Shown in pieces: positions 12,124-24,523 of a DNA stretch of 64,000 nucleotides. The notes under the pieces were generated by a model. The model ran no database searches. It was not told the DNA's origin and was given only the letters and a program-made list of their open reading frames with translations. Numbering within the stretch: the stretch's first letter is position 1; each line of letters opens with the position of its first letter. The DNA is taken from the NCBI GenBank assembly GCA_034509425.1, contig JAVTVJ010000518.1:1158200-1222199 (forward strand), written 5' to 3'. The position numbers and the translations under genes were made by a program. The stretch comes from Eopsaltria australis (taxonomy: Eukaryota > Chordata > Aves > Passeriformes > Petroicidae).

Positions 12124-13597
12124 ATGCACATATACGCCTGTGCCTACATAAACATATATTATGGATGTACACAAGCATGCAGTAATTACTATGCCTCCAT
12201 TATATGTGAATATCTAATCATGTATACACGCACGTATGAATAAAGAGAAACACAGACATCTGCTTGTATTACTGAGCTGCTCTTATTTGAATTTCCTGCA
12301 GGTATTTAGCAGAGACAGTGCATGTATTAGACATGTGAATAATGTTAAAGACTGCCCCTAGAAAACGGCACTCATTTTGCTCAATGAGACCTACAAGTGA
12401 GTTAGGGACCTAAAAATGAACCTGAGAAAAAATATATTTTGGAATTTTGATAGATATGATGCAAATGATCAGCTTGTTTTAATGTAATGCTGACTCTAAG
12501 CCTTAAGGATGATATGTGGGTCATGTGTTGGCGAAATCTTTTAAAACTGTGTGTGAGATTAATAAGATGGTTCAGTCACTTCTGGTTTTTACTTGTTTTT
12601 CTGCTTAGTTTTACAATAGTTGTTTGCTTGCTTGTTTTTATTGGAGAGATATGGAGAAGTACTGTTAAAGTATTTTGCTGTACTAGTCTCCAGTAAATAA
12701 ACATTATTACTTTAGGATTATTAGGATACTTAGGCAATATGAAAAATGCTTGTTGATGTAGACATAAGACATTTGGAATTTTAAATCTTGTATTTAATCT
12801 ACCCGTTAGATCCTTACAAGGATTATAAAGGATTCTAAATGTTGCAAATAAGTGATGCACTAGCTACAATATTAAATTTATTAATTTTATTGGTAATTTA
12901 AGTTCAGTAATAATGCCTGTACTTAACATCTTGAAGTGCTAGGGAGAATTATGTGATTTTGCCTTTGGTCCTTTACTGTATCTACAGAAGGCCAGATGGC
13001 CAATGTCAGTACTAGTCAAGAGATGCTTTTGGAGAAGTAAGAGGCAGAGAAGGGATTAAGTTAGATAAAAGATGCACTTCAAACTGAAAAAGAACATGAG
13101 TGCTGGTAAAATATCAATTCAAGGAATTTGAAAGCCCTTCAGGGACATCCTACAGATAGAAATCAAAGACAGTAAGAAGAAAATATAATTAGCATAAATA
13201 TGAGTTAATCCTTTGTACTATGATTAGTGGAAAAATTACAGACTCTTTAAACTAATCATTAATTAAAATTACACAAAAAGTATTACCTAAAAGTAGAAAA
13301 TATATCCTACATTTATAGCATTTTCATTTATAGCAAGGTTTTATTAAGAAATTGTCCATCAACAGTACTCTCACTTCTGCCTCACTTTCAAATTCATGGC
13401 ATAATAAAGAAAATACAGGGGGAAAAAAGGTGGTAATTTGCACATTGAATTATAAAAAATTAACTTTGGCACAGAGCATACAAGCATCAGCCCAACAACT
13501 GATCTTATAATTTTATTTTTTTTTTTAAAGATATTTGCATCTCACAAAAGTCTGCAGTGAAAAATGATTGATAAATTTCACACAATAAACAATTTTA

Positions 13598-13686
13598 TGG
13601 ATGCATGCATGAACATATACATATGCACTTACATATACCTGTATACATACCTACCTAAATATATGTATGTGTATGTATACATATAA
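13598..13686. repeat. Degenerate CATA/TATG simple repeat
   Basis: Alternating purine-pyrimidine words (atgcatgcat, acatatacatatgc, tatgtatgtgtatg) fill about 90 bases. It is an imperfect microsatellite with A/T-rich flanks. Confidence 0.75.
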
Positions 13687-15139
13687 AAAAGAAACAAGAA
13701 CTCAGCAAAAATTTCTAACATGAGCTGTGCCTGTAGTCAGCAGGCAAGTAAACACAGTATAATTTGCAATATGTTAATATTGTAAAAAAACAATTTAAAA
13801 AACCCAACACCTAGAGCTTTTGACAATTAACCACTCTCATGAATAATCTGTCCTTTCTACACATTCAGATGGATATCTAAGACCTTATAGTTGAAAATTT
13901 CCCTGCACCTAAAGCCCATCTATTACAAGGCCTGGGAAAATAATACACCATCTAGATGACATCTGATCTGTGTCTTTTATCAAGATCATTTGTTTCAGAA
14001 CTGTGAAAAACTTTGAATTTAGGAGCCATGGATTGAATAGATACTGGCACCTTCAAAGCAGCAGTACTGAAGAAAGCTTCAGAATGGCTAAATCCATCAG
14101 GAACCAACAAATCAGTATTAATGGGTAGGTGCAACTTTACAGAAGCTGAAAATAATGAGAATGGCTGATATCTTTTGAAGTATATAGAAGTTATCAATCA
14201 AATTGGAATGTACTTCACAGATTAAATAAATCTGTTGCTGAGATGTCTAAAAAGCATCCTGTTTGGCTACTTCTGGTTGGAGGAAATTATCAGTTTTCTT
14301 TAGAAGTGCAGAAGTGTGTGGTGTGTGAGGTGTTTATTACCTGAAAAAGGAAAATGGTGAGACTGGACATAAGACGGAAAGCTGACCTGCACAAATGTTT
14401 AGTCTTCTTTGAAATTCTCTAAGATACTTGAGTGACTAAAGGTCTGGTGAACATGAAACTCTTTAAGACATGCAAGTGAAGAGTGGTGCCATAAATTTAT
14501 GCTTAATCAAGTGAGTTAAGCCATGACAATTTTCTTGACTTCCTTTCCATTGACTATCTTTTCATTGTGCTAAGCATTTGGCATTAGGTTTTTGACTCAG
14601 TGTGAATAACTCCATTCATGCATGCTTGGCTGCAGAAGATTTCAACAAAGTGTCTATGAGTAAAGAGTAGTCAGAAGTCTTACCAGCTTCTTCAGTAACT
14701 GCATTGTGAATCACAAGCAAAAACAGATTTGGAAAAAGAAGAGGTATCCATGGATGTAGTGGAAAAGGTAAAATATTTTTATGTGTGTTTGTGAAGAGTT
14801 CTTTTAGATTTTATAGTCAGTGAAATAATCGTGGGAACTTTTTAAAATTTACCCTCAGAGATTGGTATGCGTACCTGTTTGCTCCTGATGTGTTCTTTAC
14901 CTCCCTTAAAATTCAAGAGTAGCCATTAAAATCTCATTTAGACATTGCTGTAAGATGCATTCATTTCATACAGTAGGTCCCAGGCTGTAATTCTCAATTC
15001 AGTATAAAGAAGGGAGAGATTTAGATGCATCATATGATATCCTTATTACTGTGGATACCTGCAACGTCACTTTTGAGTTAATCTTAAAGCAGGGTGAAGT
15101 ATCTTGTAAAATAATGCCCTCAGGTCAATGACTTGACTG

Positions 15140-15400
15140 AGTTTTAATTGCCAGGCCATGTTTTAGGAAGATATTCCAGTTTATCATCGCAGCTGGCTCG
15201 TATTCACAGGACTCAGCCCCTGAGCAGCATATGTGTGCATGGTAGCCCCACTTGGCGACATCTGTCATGTGTGGTGGGGCATTCATCATGTGGGTGCCTG
15301 TGGTTCTGCTTGAACCAGGTGTATGCAAAAATTGCTGTGTGCAGATTCACCCCAAGGAATATAGCTCATATCAGGCTTTTTGGAAATATTGTTGTAAGTT
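15140..15400. other. Unassigned GC-richer island
   Basis: The base composition is clearly higher in G and C than in the neighbours. Open frames overlap on both strands (plus 15148-15405, 85 codons; plus 15252-15455; minus 15125-15328). This pattern is common in old repeat remnants such as LTRs, and less so in single exons. I do not recognise the family and see no splice sites that would define an exon. Confidence 0.3.
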
Positions 15401-18400
15401 TGTGATGTTGGTTTCTGTTTCTTTAACAGATGGTACTAGGCTGTTGCACAGTTGAAGTTGCATGTGTGATTAGCAAAAACCTGCTATGTCTCATGTTCCT
15501 TACTGAAGCTCTTAACTTGTCAGGCCTCTGTAATTGCTTTCTCAAGCAATTGACATATAAGTGTCAAGGTACCAACTTTCTGACATTGAATAATCTGTGA
15601 TGCCATAAAATTTATGACCCTATATCATCTTGTTCTGAAGTCTGCAAATAAAGGCAACAAGTCTGGCTATGATTTAAAGCATGGAAGAAAATTTTCCACT
15701 TATTCACACTCTGCATAAATCAGTCAAAAATAAAGAAACAAATGAAGGAATTAAAGGGATTAAGAGATATTAGGAAGGGATAAAGTAACAAAACCAAACT
15801 CACCAAACTCAGAAGCTTACAATTATTTTTTGTGTGAGACCTTTTGGTGAAGATATAACTTGATACACTATCTGTGGCTCCATCAGATACAGAGGAGTTA
15901 ATTTTCTATTTTTCTGGTTTTCCTCTGATTTTCCTAAAATAGTCCAGTCTCAGGCTTGTCATTATCAATCTTCTTAATAAATTGCCTTGGAATACATACC
16001 TCTGTTGAGAAGTCATTTGCAGCCATTGCTATCCACAGATCTTCTTCACAAATCATGTGAAATATTTACGGAGTGTTTTCAGGGTTTCCATGATCCCACT
16101 TTGCCAGAAAATTTAGAATTATTACATTATTCAAGCAAAAGATGAGTATACAGGTCTGATCTGCAGCATGCTTAATTCATTCTCAGCAATCCAGTCATAC
16201 TAAGACGAACATTTCCTGAACAAGTGAAAAAAGAAAGCATACCAACTTAATGACCCATTTATTTACACTCTAATAACAGCCTGCATAAATTGTATTACTT
16301 ACAAGCTCCAACTACTACAATTTTGAGCAACTTAATTTCATTCTCACCAATGATGAGTGCAGAAGTATTGATTAAGGAAGTCAATCAGGAGCTGATTTTT
16401 TAATAAAGAGTTTAATATGCAATAAAAATATTAGTATTTTTCTTAAATGTTGTAAATAAAGGATATACATTAAATTCAGGGTAATAGGGACATCACAATA
16501 TGTAGACTTCCAAGCAATATACTTATCTTACTACTGAGTGGAAGAGATCTTTTTCCCCTACTCCTTCCTTAGGAGGCAGCTGATCATGTAGAAATAGAGT
16601 ACAGAAGGAATGTGGTCCTTTTGTCTTCATAGTCAATCACTAGGGGAAAAAATAAAGGAAGCAAAATCCTTTCCTTCCATAACCCCTCCTGAAATATCCC
16701 CTGTACCAGTGTAATACCAGTACACTAATATCATGAAACATGCTTAGACTGGTTTCCAGAGGTTTCTAAGATATTTTGTCAAAGTTTCTGGTTTTTTGAT
16801 AGTACTGGTGACAACTGTGAAAGACTTTGAGGAAGATGGACGTGATGAATGAATGTTTATATGATTTCTTCTCAACTGAGAAATAAGAAAGACATTTTGA
16901 ATTAATGTGTCTTGTATAAAGCCTACTAAAATCCACACAAATTTGAGTACTTTGACTCAGAATCAATTTGGAATTAATGTGACAAAAAGATGAACTTGAC
17001 ATGGATGTCAGTTTGCCTACTTCTCTAACCCAGTCCTCCTCAACCAAGGGAAAGTCTTCCTTTATATTCTCCATGTATAAGACATAACGTTGCAAATATA
17101 CCCTCAATCTTTGTTTTCAATTCAACATGAAAGTAATTATTATGAAACTTTATGTGATTAAACATAATCAGTTTTAAGATTTTTGCCAAACTTCTAGAAT
17201 GTCTTCTCTTAAGAGAACTAAATTATATTTAATTTATTAATTTTGAAACTATATGTTGTATCACTACTAAAGCCATGTAAGGTTCATTACACTAGAATGT
17301 CAGAGGTTGATCAATTTAGGCAATTTTGAAAGCAACTCTTGGAGTAGACTTTGTCAAAAAGCATGCCTAAAGCTGGAGTTATATGTTTGTGATATTTACT
17401 GTATTTCAAAACAATAAGTAATATAATTGAGGTTACTAGGGCAGAATTAAAATATCAGTTCAGCAACATGTAAGTAGGAAGTGTTTTTTGTGACTGCGGG
17501 CAAGGCATGGTTTGCAGAAGGCGCGTTTACTCCATGGTCTAAAATTATTCCTACTGTCTTAGACTTTCAGATCTGAGCTTAACCTGTGAAATATGTTTTA
17601 ACTACACTTAAGAAAAAGTGACACATTCATTTTTTAAAAACAATACTACAAAATAACTGGAGATAATACAAAATTAAAAAAAAATAAAAAGAAAGGTCTT
17701 GCCTAAAAAGTCTTGTTACAATTTCTGTTTAAACATACATAGGTCTAACTGAATGTCAGGGTAAGGCCTCTTCAGGGTCCATCCTAACCTATGATGATTT
17801 GGCTGCAGGCAGAAATCTCAATTGTTTTATGTAGCTTTTTAGTATTAGTTTGGGCTACATGAGAAAATAAACTCCATTCATTTGAGAAGAGATCTAATAA
17901 ATGAAATGATTTTTCTCTGGTTCATGCCAAAATTGTGTTGTGACCATATCTTTCTTATATCTTGCTTTCCATTTTTTCACTTATGAAGAGACAGTCCATA
18001 AACCATATCCATTAGGAACTACTGCATGAAATAAAACTCCATTGAATAATTCAGTAACAGCTTGTTGGGTTTCCATTAGAAAATTATTATGCTTTTTTTA
18101 CAGGTTCATTTCCTGGCCTCCACAGTAAAAGCTCATTGTTTAATTTGTGGTCTGCAATTAGACAGCAGAGGATTAACTGGATCATGTAATATATGAAGTA
18201 TTTCTAATAGAAATTCAGGTCAGTCACTTATGATTGAAAAATCTTGTCTTTCACCTTGCTTATGCCTAGGACTTTCAACTATCTTTTTTTTTACCTGTTT
18301 GTGGTTTGCTGAGTAATAGTACTTAAAGCATTTCATCTGTTGTGACTGACCAGATACAAAACATGTGCCTTTTGCACATTAAAAAAAAAAAAATTCTCCT

Positions 18401-18632
18401 TTCTGGTTCAAGGAAACCTGCATTGCCTTGAAATCAGACTTTCAAACACAGTAGTAAATGTGGTTCCCACACTGGTCAGTTCTTGAAGTTATGGTTATGA
18501 ATCAGATATCTCTCAAAATATTGGCCAGACAAAACTTAAACCAGGTGTTATTTGGATAATAACAATAATATGTACTAGAAGGGAAATAATGATAGTTTCC
18601 TGATGTGGCACATTTCCTAAGTACCTAGCAAT

Positions 18633-19200
18633 ACTTGGCTAGGTATCAGACACCCACCGGGCTGCTTTATCCATCCTCTACCTCAACAGAATAGGGGGAG
18701 AAAATATGACCAAAAGGTTTATGGAACAAAATAAGGACAGGGAGATCACTTGAAAATTACCCTCACAATAAAAATGGGTTCAACTTGGGGAAATTATTTT
18801 AATTCATTGCCAGTTAATAGTAAAGTAGGATAATGAAAGCAAGTCTTAGAAAACTTTCCCCCATCCCTCCCTTCTTTCCAGGCTCAACTTCCCTCCCAAA
18901 TTCTCTGCCTTCTCCCCTCAAGCAGTGGAGGGGGGTGAGGTATGGGTATTGCAGTCAGTTCATCAAATTTGTCTCTGCCTAACCTTTCTTCTCACTCTCT
19001 TCCCCTGTTCAAGCATGGAGTCCCATCCTCCATAGCTCCATGGGCTGCAGTTCATTGCAGACAGTTTGGTTCCCTCTTATGGAGTGCAGTCCTTCAGGAA
19101 CAGGTTGCTCCATCATGGGTCCCCCATGGGGTCACAGATCCTGACAGAAAACTTGTCCCCCTGTGGGCTACTTTTCATGGCTTCAGCCCTCTATTCAACT
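18633..19200 (-). mobile_element. Truncated avian ERVL-like LTR (copy A)
   Basis: This is an endogenous-retrovirus LTR lying on the minus strand, with its 3' end at the low coordinate ('acccaccgggctgctttatcc'). It shares long colinear words with the longer LTR at 42455-43441. Examples are 'aataaggacag', 'gagatcac', 'caagcatgg', 'ccatgggctgcagtt' and 'gtgcagtcct'. The sense 5' part is missing: the homology stops near 19200, where copy B continues for nearly 400 bases. A plus-strand frame of 86 codons (18942-19202) is just LTR sequence read backwards. Class assignment to avian ERVL is from memory of the family and was not checked by alignment. No internal viral genes are attached. Confidence 0.75.
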
Positions 19201-22200
19201 GAATTCAGTAAGATGTGCATTAATCATTAGTGACAATACTGTCCTTTATCCTGGAGTTTTCTCAGTTCTGTTTGCAAATAGTTTATGTTTTGAATGAAGT
19301 GTCTAATGACACTTGATTTCAATATGATTTTCCTGAAGTGATGGACCTCTTCTATAAATTCTTTATGTTTCTTTTTCTTATAATAAACAATGAAATACCC
19401 ACTGAAGAAATTTTGCAGCTGGCATATTCTTGCATTATCAAGGCTAAGCAGTCCTATCATAGGGTAAAAATGGTAGACTGTCAGTTACAGATCAGTACAT
19501 TTGCAACAGCTGCTGCTGCTCTTAGACTAAGATCACTATGCATATTTTCTTATTACTTCTTTCTAAAAGCACTGCTTCTCAAACATCTGAAATGTTAACA
19601 CTTGTGACAAAATTATTCCCTCTCATTTATGCTTAAATAAACATTTTCTGTTTTCTTAACATTTAGAACCTTGGCTACTACCATGAAGAAAATTTTCAGA
19701 AAAAAGACCATAGTCCAGAAAGGTGAAAATAAAATCGTATTCAAGACAGCAGCATGAGTGATGACTCCCTGAGGAATATGTACTAAGTTATCAAAAAATC
19801 AAGAACTTAAGTCATCAGCAAATGCCAACAGATTATTTTCAGAAAAGGTTGTACAGAAAATATTACCTAGGCAGTATTTTTTTTCAAAATGTGTCAATGT
19901 TAGCAGTTTCTCAGTTATCATTTCTGAATGATTCCTTCTTTCTTCTTATTTCTCTAGCCAATAATATCTTGATTGACACTTATAATGAAGGACTTTCCTT
20001 GATTAAGAAAATACTTTGAAATATTTTTATTACAGAACCAAAATCTATAATCATAATTTGTCATAATAGTGAATTTTTGAGTGTACAAGGTCATAGAAGA
20101 TCATGAATTCTAGTGGCTGGCTGAGCTACAGAGAAATATGCAACAGGCTTATCTCATTGCAATAGGTATTTTGGATAAAATTCCACCTGGCATATGGTCC
20201 CAGCAATTCCCAGCTGGTGCATGATCCATTGCACAGTCTACAGCAGCCCCCTGTGGGTTAACACTGGGCAGAATATCAAAAAGCTGCTTCTGGCTTTCTA
20301 ACAGACACTCAACTGCTGAAATTCAGCACATCAGAAACTATATGAGTAAGACTCAAAAAGTTCACCATTAATGAGGCAAAAATATAGTGGTAGCAAAGGC
20401 ACAAAATTATTCATGCTGTCCAGCTGGGAAATTAGACTGATTTATCCTCTATGATCAGGAATTAGATCAATTCTTGAGTAAGTATTAAGGGTAGCAATGA
20501 AGAGTAATATAGGGATTTAGTGACATAAACACCAAACTCCTTCTTTGCCACAGCTTTCTCCTTAACACCTTGCTTGGACGAAGACTTTCCACCCACCCAT
20601 GTTGATTTATGTCTTCATGAACTTAATGGGTGGTAAAACCAAAATAATTTTTACCATTATTACAAATTATCTGCATGACATGGAAGACTAAAGAACCTTC
20701 TTCAAAATTTTTGAACAGTTTTTACTAGACAAAATGGAAGTAGTAAAATCCCAAATTTGAAGATGTAATTAGGTATGTTGAAGTAGTTCATGTCTCTTTC
20801 AGTTTGGAGGACAATATAATGCTTTATGAATACAGACACCTGCAGTGGGAAATTTAATTGATTCTTACATGGGTTTGTGTGATGATAATGCCTCTCATAC
20901 TTTTTCTTTCATCAGAAAAATAAAATTGAGTCCCTTTGCCTGACAGAATTGGCTCTTTCTCTAGATTTCTAAAACTACAATAATCAAAAGACGGGGGAAA
21001 AAAGCTTTTTGTGCTTGCCTCAATCAAAAATTGAGTGCCACTGAAGTATAAACATGAATTCGTGGCCCACAGAAATGATTATTTGTTTAACTTACTGTAA
21101 TTGCTAACTTCAGAATAGAGTATGTCTGTCTGTGAATGGATTTTTTTCTAATGAAAAATACTAAGACATCATTAAAAGCTAAGAAAACTCTGCTTCCTGG
21201 AAAGCAAATTTAGAAGAGAATTATTTGGCAATCTTTATAGTTGAAAATTTTTATATTGAAACAAAATTTTAATTTTTTCATTAATATCTATCACATTTAT
21301 TTGTATTATAGGAATTATTACTATCTGGTGGCATTGACTTAGGGAATTGTCTCGATGCATAAGACAAAGCAAATTTTATAATTAATTAGAATGATCATTT
21401 AATGGTAAATTTATGGATATAGAGCACTGCAAGTAGCTGAGTATACATGACATTCAAAATTGCAAACCAAATGCTTCCTAAGCTAATAAAAGGATAAAAC
21501 ATGGCAAGTGTTCTCCAAAGTATGTTGCTTTTGAATTTAAACCCAGCATGTGGCTAGTTAACCCACCACGTTTAAATCTAGGGAAGGGAACTGCAAAAAA
21601 CAAGTTATCCCTGCTCTGACTTAAAAAACAGCTGTGTAAGACTGAACTACGCCAGTAACACAGACTTACCCACATCTCTGTGAGTGGGTGTTGATATCAA
21701 ATATTTCAAAAACTCTTTTTTATCCCCTTCACTACTAGAAAATCTATGCATGAACTGACTAATTTAAAAATGATTTCAGAAGTTGCTTAGTTGTAGTGGG
21801 AGGTTGTTATTTTTTTTTTTTTAATAAACCCAGACTTAACTTACTTATGCACAAAACATCTACAACGTTTCTTTTGCTATTAGATATTATTGATAGTATC
21901 AGGATAACGCTGTAGAAGTGTAAACTTGTCAAAATTGAAGCCACATGAAGTCTCCACAAGCAATCTGGCACTAACTCTTCATCTCTGCAGGGAAAAAAAA
22001 ACCAAAACATTGTTATCATCCCTTTCTAACTCCTTGTTCTGCCACAGAACAGCTTGGTTTTTTTCTAAGCTGTGATCTTGCTTTTGCTTCTGATATGTGA
22101 ATGAACCCACCTGCAGGGCACAGTGAGTCTCAGGCTTGGTGTGTCCCTCCTGTGGGACAGGAGGTTGCTGGAAGGGTGAGCTGGAAGGTACTGGGAGCAG

Positions 22201-24271
22201 CTGTAGCAAGGCATAGCCTGAATCTCTTGTGCCAGGGACACACTTGGTTTCTCTCAAGTGATCCTAGGATTACTCACACTGTCTTACAGTTTCTGATGAA
22301 AGTCAACTAATTTTTTAACACAGTTTTACTCCTTATGTGCAGTATTTTTGTTATCACATGCAGTTAAGACTGAATGAGAAATAAACAACAACTACTTGGA
22401 TAGAAAATTATTGTCATGATTCTACTTGGCAGATTAGAAGACTTTGTGCAAAATGAAATTTCTGGATTTCTTAAAGGAACAACTTTTGCATCTGCAGAAA
22501 GGAATTTAATTTCTTCTTATCCCCATTCAATATGCAATTTTAAGGTTTCTGTTTATGACAACAAGTCTTGAAAACCAATTTCTTTTTCTTAGATTTATTT
22601 CATTGCCTTTAAAGCCTGCACATACTTCCTGAAGTTAGATTCACTGTGGGTGTAAGTGACAGACTGTATTTCTAACTAAACACTTTCCCACTGGAAGAGA
22701 ATTATGCTTTTCAGTATCTGAGAACCACTTTGTAGCCTATTATGGCATTCTTAGACTCTTGATCATGTAGTTTGTTTCTCTAGTATTTTAGCTATGTCTG
22801 GCTATCTTTTCTAAAAAATTCACACAATTCCTTTTCTCCAAGTCTGGTACTCATGTACAGAATGAAATTTGTCTTTAAATTTTGCTTCTGGTTTTTCACA
22901 GTTTCAACTTGCCTATTCAGAGAAGCCACTCTTATTCATAGGTTATGTCATTGTCAAGATGTATTTTATAAGGTGATCCTGTCTCTCCACAATCATCTTC
23001 AAACTAAGATTATTTGATGAAAAAGCTCTCATGTCTGTACTCCAGAGGTAGCCATTTGTTTTCAACATGAGATTTACTCACTGCAGACTATTGAAGAAAT
23101 CCAGACAAATCCACGTGAAGTATTACTTTTTATGTGCCACATTTAGAAGATTGCATCTTGTCATTCTTTCTTTCCTTTTAAAAATTAACAAGTGTTACTA
23201 ACCTTCACTTATTTACTGATGTAATTCAGAAATGTTGTAATTTGCATGCAAAGAGAATTCGTGTGACTTAATTATCCATCTAGGTGAATAAACTAGGAAG
23301 ATATTTTCTGGTTTATATATTGTGATTCTAGATTATAAGTATTTTATTTCAATAGAGAAAATTATCCATGTGCTCAATATAATAGGGGTGATTTATTAAT
23401 CACAGAACTTTTATACATTAGTCTCTTTTTATTTTGAGAGCCAATTAAGTAAATTTTAGTCAACATGAAATGACAATCTGTAATACCAAACGCTTCCAGC
23501 TTGTTTATATAAACATTATTCTTCAAAACTGCTTCAAATAAAAGCAAAAGCTAAGTTCATTAGCTTTTTAAAACTAGTCTAAGTTAAAATACTGAAAGGT
23601 AGGTGTTTTCTTGTATTTTCTCATGTTATTCCATAGCAACAAATGTAGATGGATGAAAAATTGTTAGTTTTGTTCAAAAAAGGTTGGCAACTCTGGACTA
23701 AATAGGGCAGATGTAACTAAATTAAACTTCTCATTTTTGTTCAATTGTCTCACTATTTTAGTATTGATTTCAGTTCACAAATCAGCTGCCTTTTGGTTAC
23801 TTGTTGACTACTTGCTATTTGTAGTGAACACAATTGCTCCAAGTGGGGATTAATGAATGAACAAAAATATACCCTTTGCATACCCAATACTTATGTATAT
23901 AAAGAATTGCTGTTGGCTTTTAAATAAATGAAGAATTCAATTTCTCACTGTGAAGTGGTCAGTTTATTGACAACAAAGACAGCGCAGAGGAAGGATTTGC
24001 ATATAAATATTTTATATTGTTTCACTGACTGAAATATTAAGCAGATTCCTGAATGATGTGTTTAGGCACATTGTCTCTTGTTGTTTAACATATTACATTG
24101 TTATCAGCTAGAATAAAAATTTTAGAGGACACCTTTTGCTTGATGAAATGTGACTGTTTCTGATGAAAGTACCTTATGAGTGTTTTAGATTGAAGTTGTC
24201 TCACTTTATCAAACTTCTGTCATTGCAAGTTTTCATTATATATGTAATACATCATTACATATGACAGATGT
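19201..24271. other. AT-rich sequence with one GC-richer island
   Basis: No gene or transposon is recognised. Simple T and A runs occur (about 21809-21822). The stretch 22090-22270 is GC-richer and carries opposed frames (plus 22101-22310, minus 21979-22257), but neither matches a family I know. The interval 20090-20340 is also somewhat GC-richer and unassigned. Confidence 0.45.
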
Positions 24272-24523
24272 TTCGAGCCCTTAATATCTACATAGTCCTT
24301 CACTGGTGTCACTGTATGTCCATGTCTTTCTTATACAGGGGAGTCCACACCTGCACAATGTACTTTAGATGCGAACTCAGCAGCACTGAGTACAGCAGTA
24401 GGTTCACCCCCCTCAACCTCCTGACAGAGCTACTCCCAGTGCAGCCCACTGTGGGTTTGCATTTTTTTTGCGCTAAAGTGAGCACTGCTCATTCACCTTC
24501 AATTTGTTGACCACTAGGGGTCT
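24272..24523 (-). mobile_element. CR1 LINE internal fragment
   Basis: This is an antisense copy of the end of CR1 ORF2 and the adjoining region. Recognisable words on the plus strand are 'tccatgtctttcttatacaggggag', read in pieces, then 'cagcactgagtacagcag', 'cctcaacctcctgac' and 'caatttgttgaccactagggg'. These correspond in order to the region that the first CR1 copy carries in sense orientation at about 440-640. Both ends are truncated. A plus-strand frame of 80 codons (24268-24510) is the reverse of the element and not a gene. Confidence 0.85.

Larger units (their letters stand above)
12124..18632. other. AT-rich sequence, mostly unrecognised
   Basis: No gene is recognised. Inside lie a TATG/CATA-like simple repeat (13598-13686) and an unassigned GC-richer island (15140-15400), both listed separately. 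A-rich and T-rich runs occur at 13510, 17668 and 18379. Short frames, such as minus 16766-17107 (113 codons) and minus 12576-12860 (94 codons), show no known protein. Confidence 0.5.

Noticed and set aside
17755..17815. Possible CR1 tail-like words (aggcctcttcagggtcc, taacctatgatgattt)
   Set aside because: The match is too short and gapped, and no upstream CR1 words are present.
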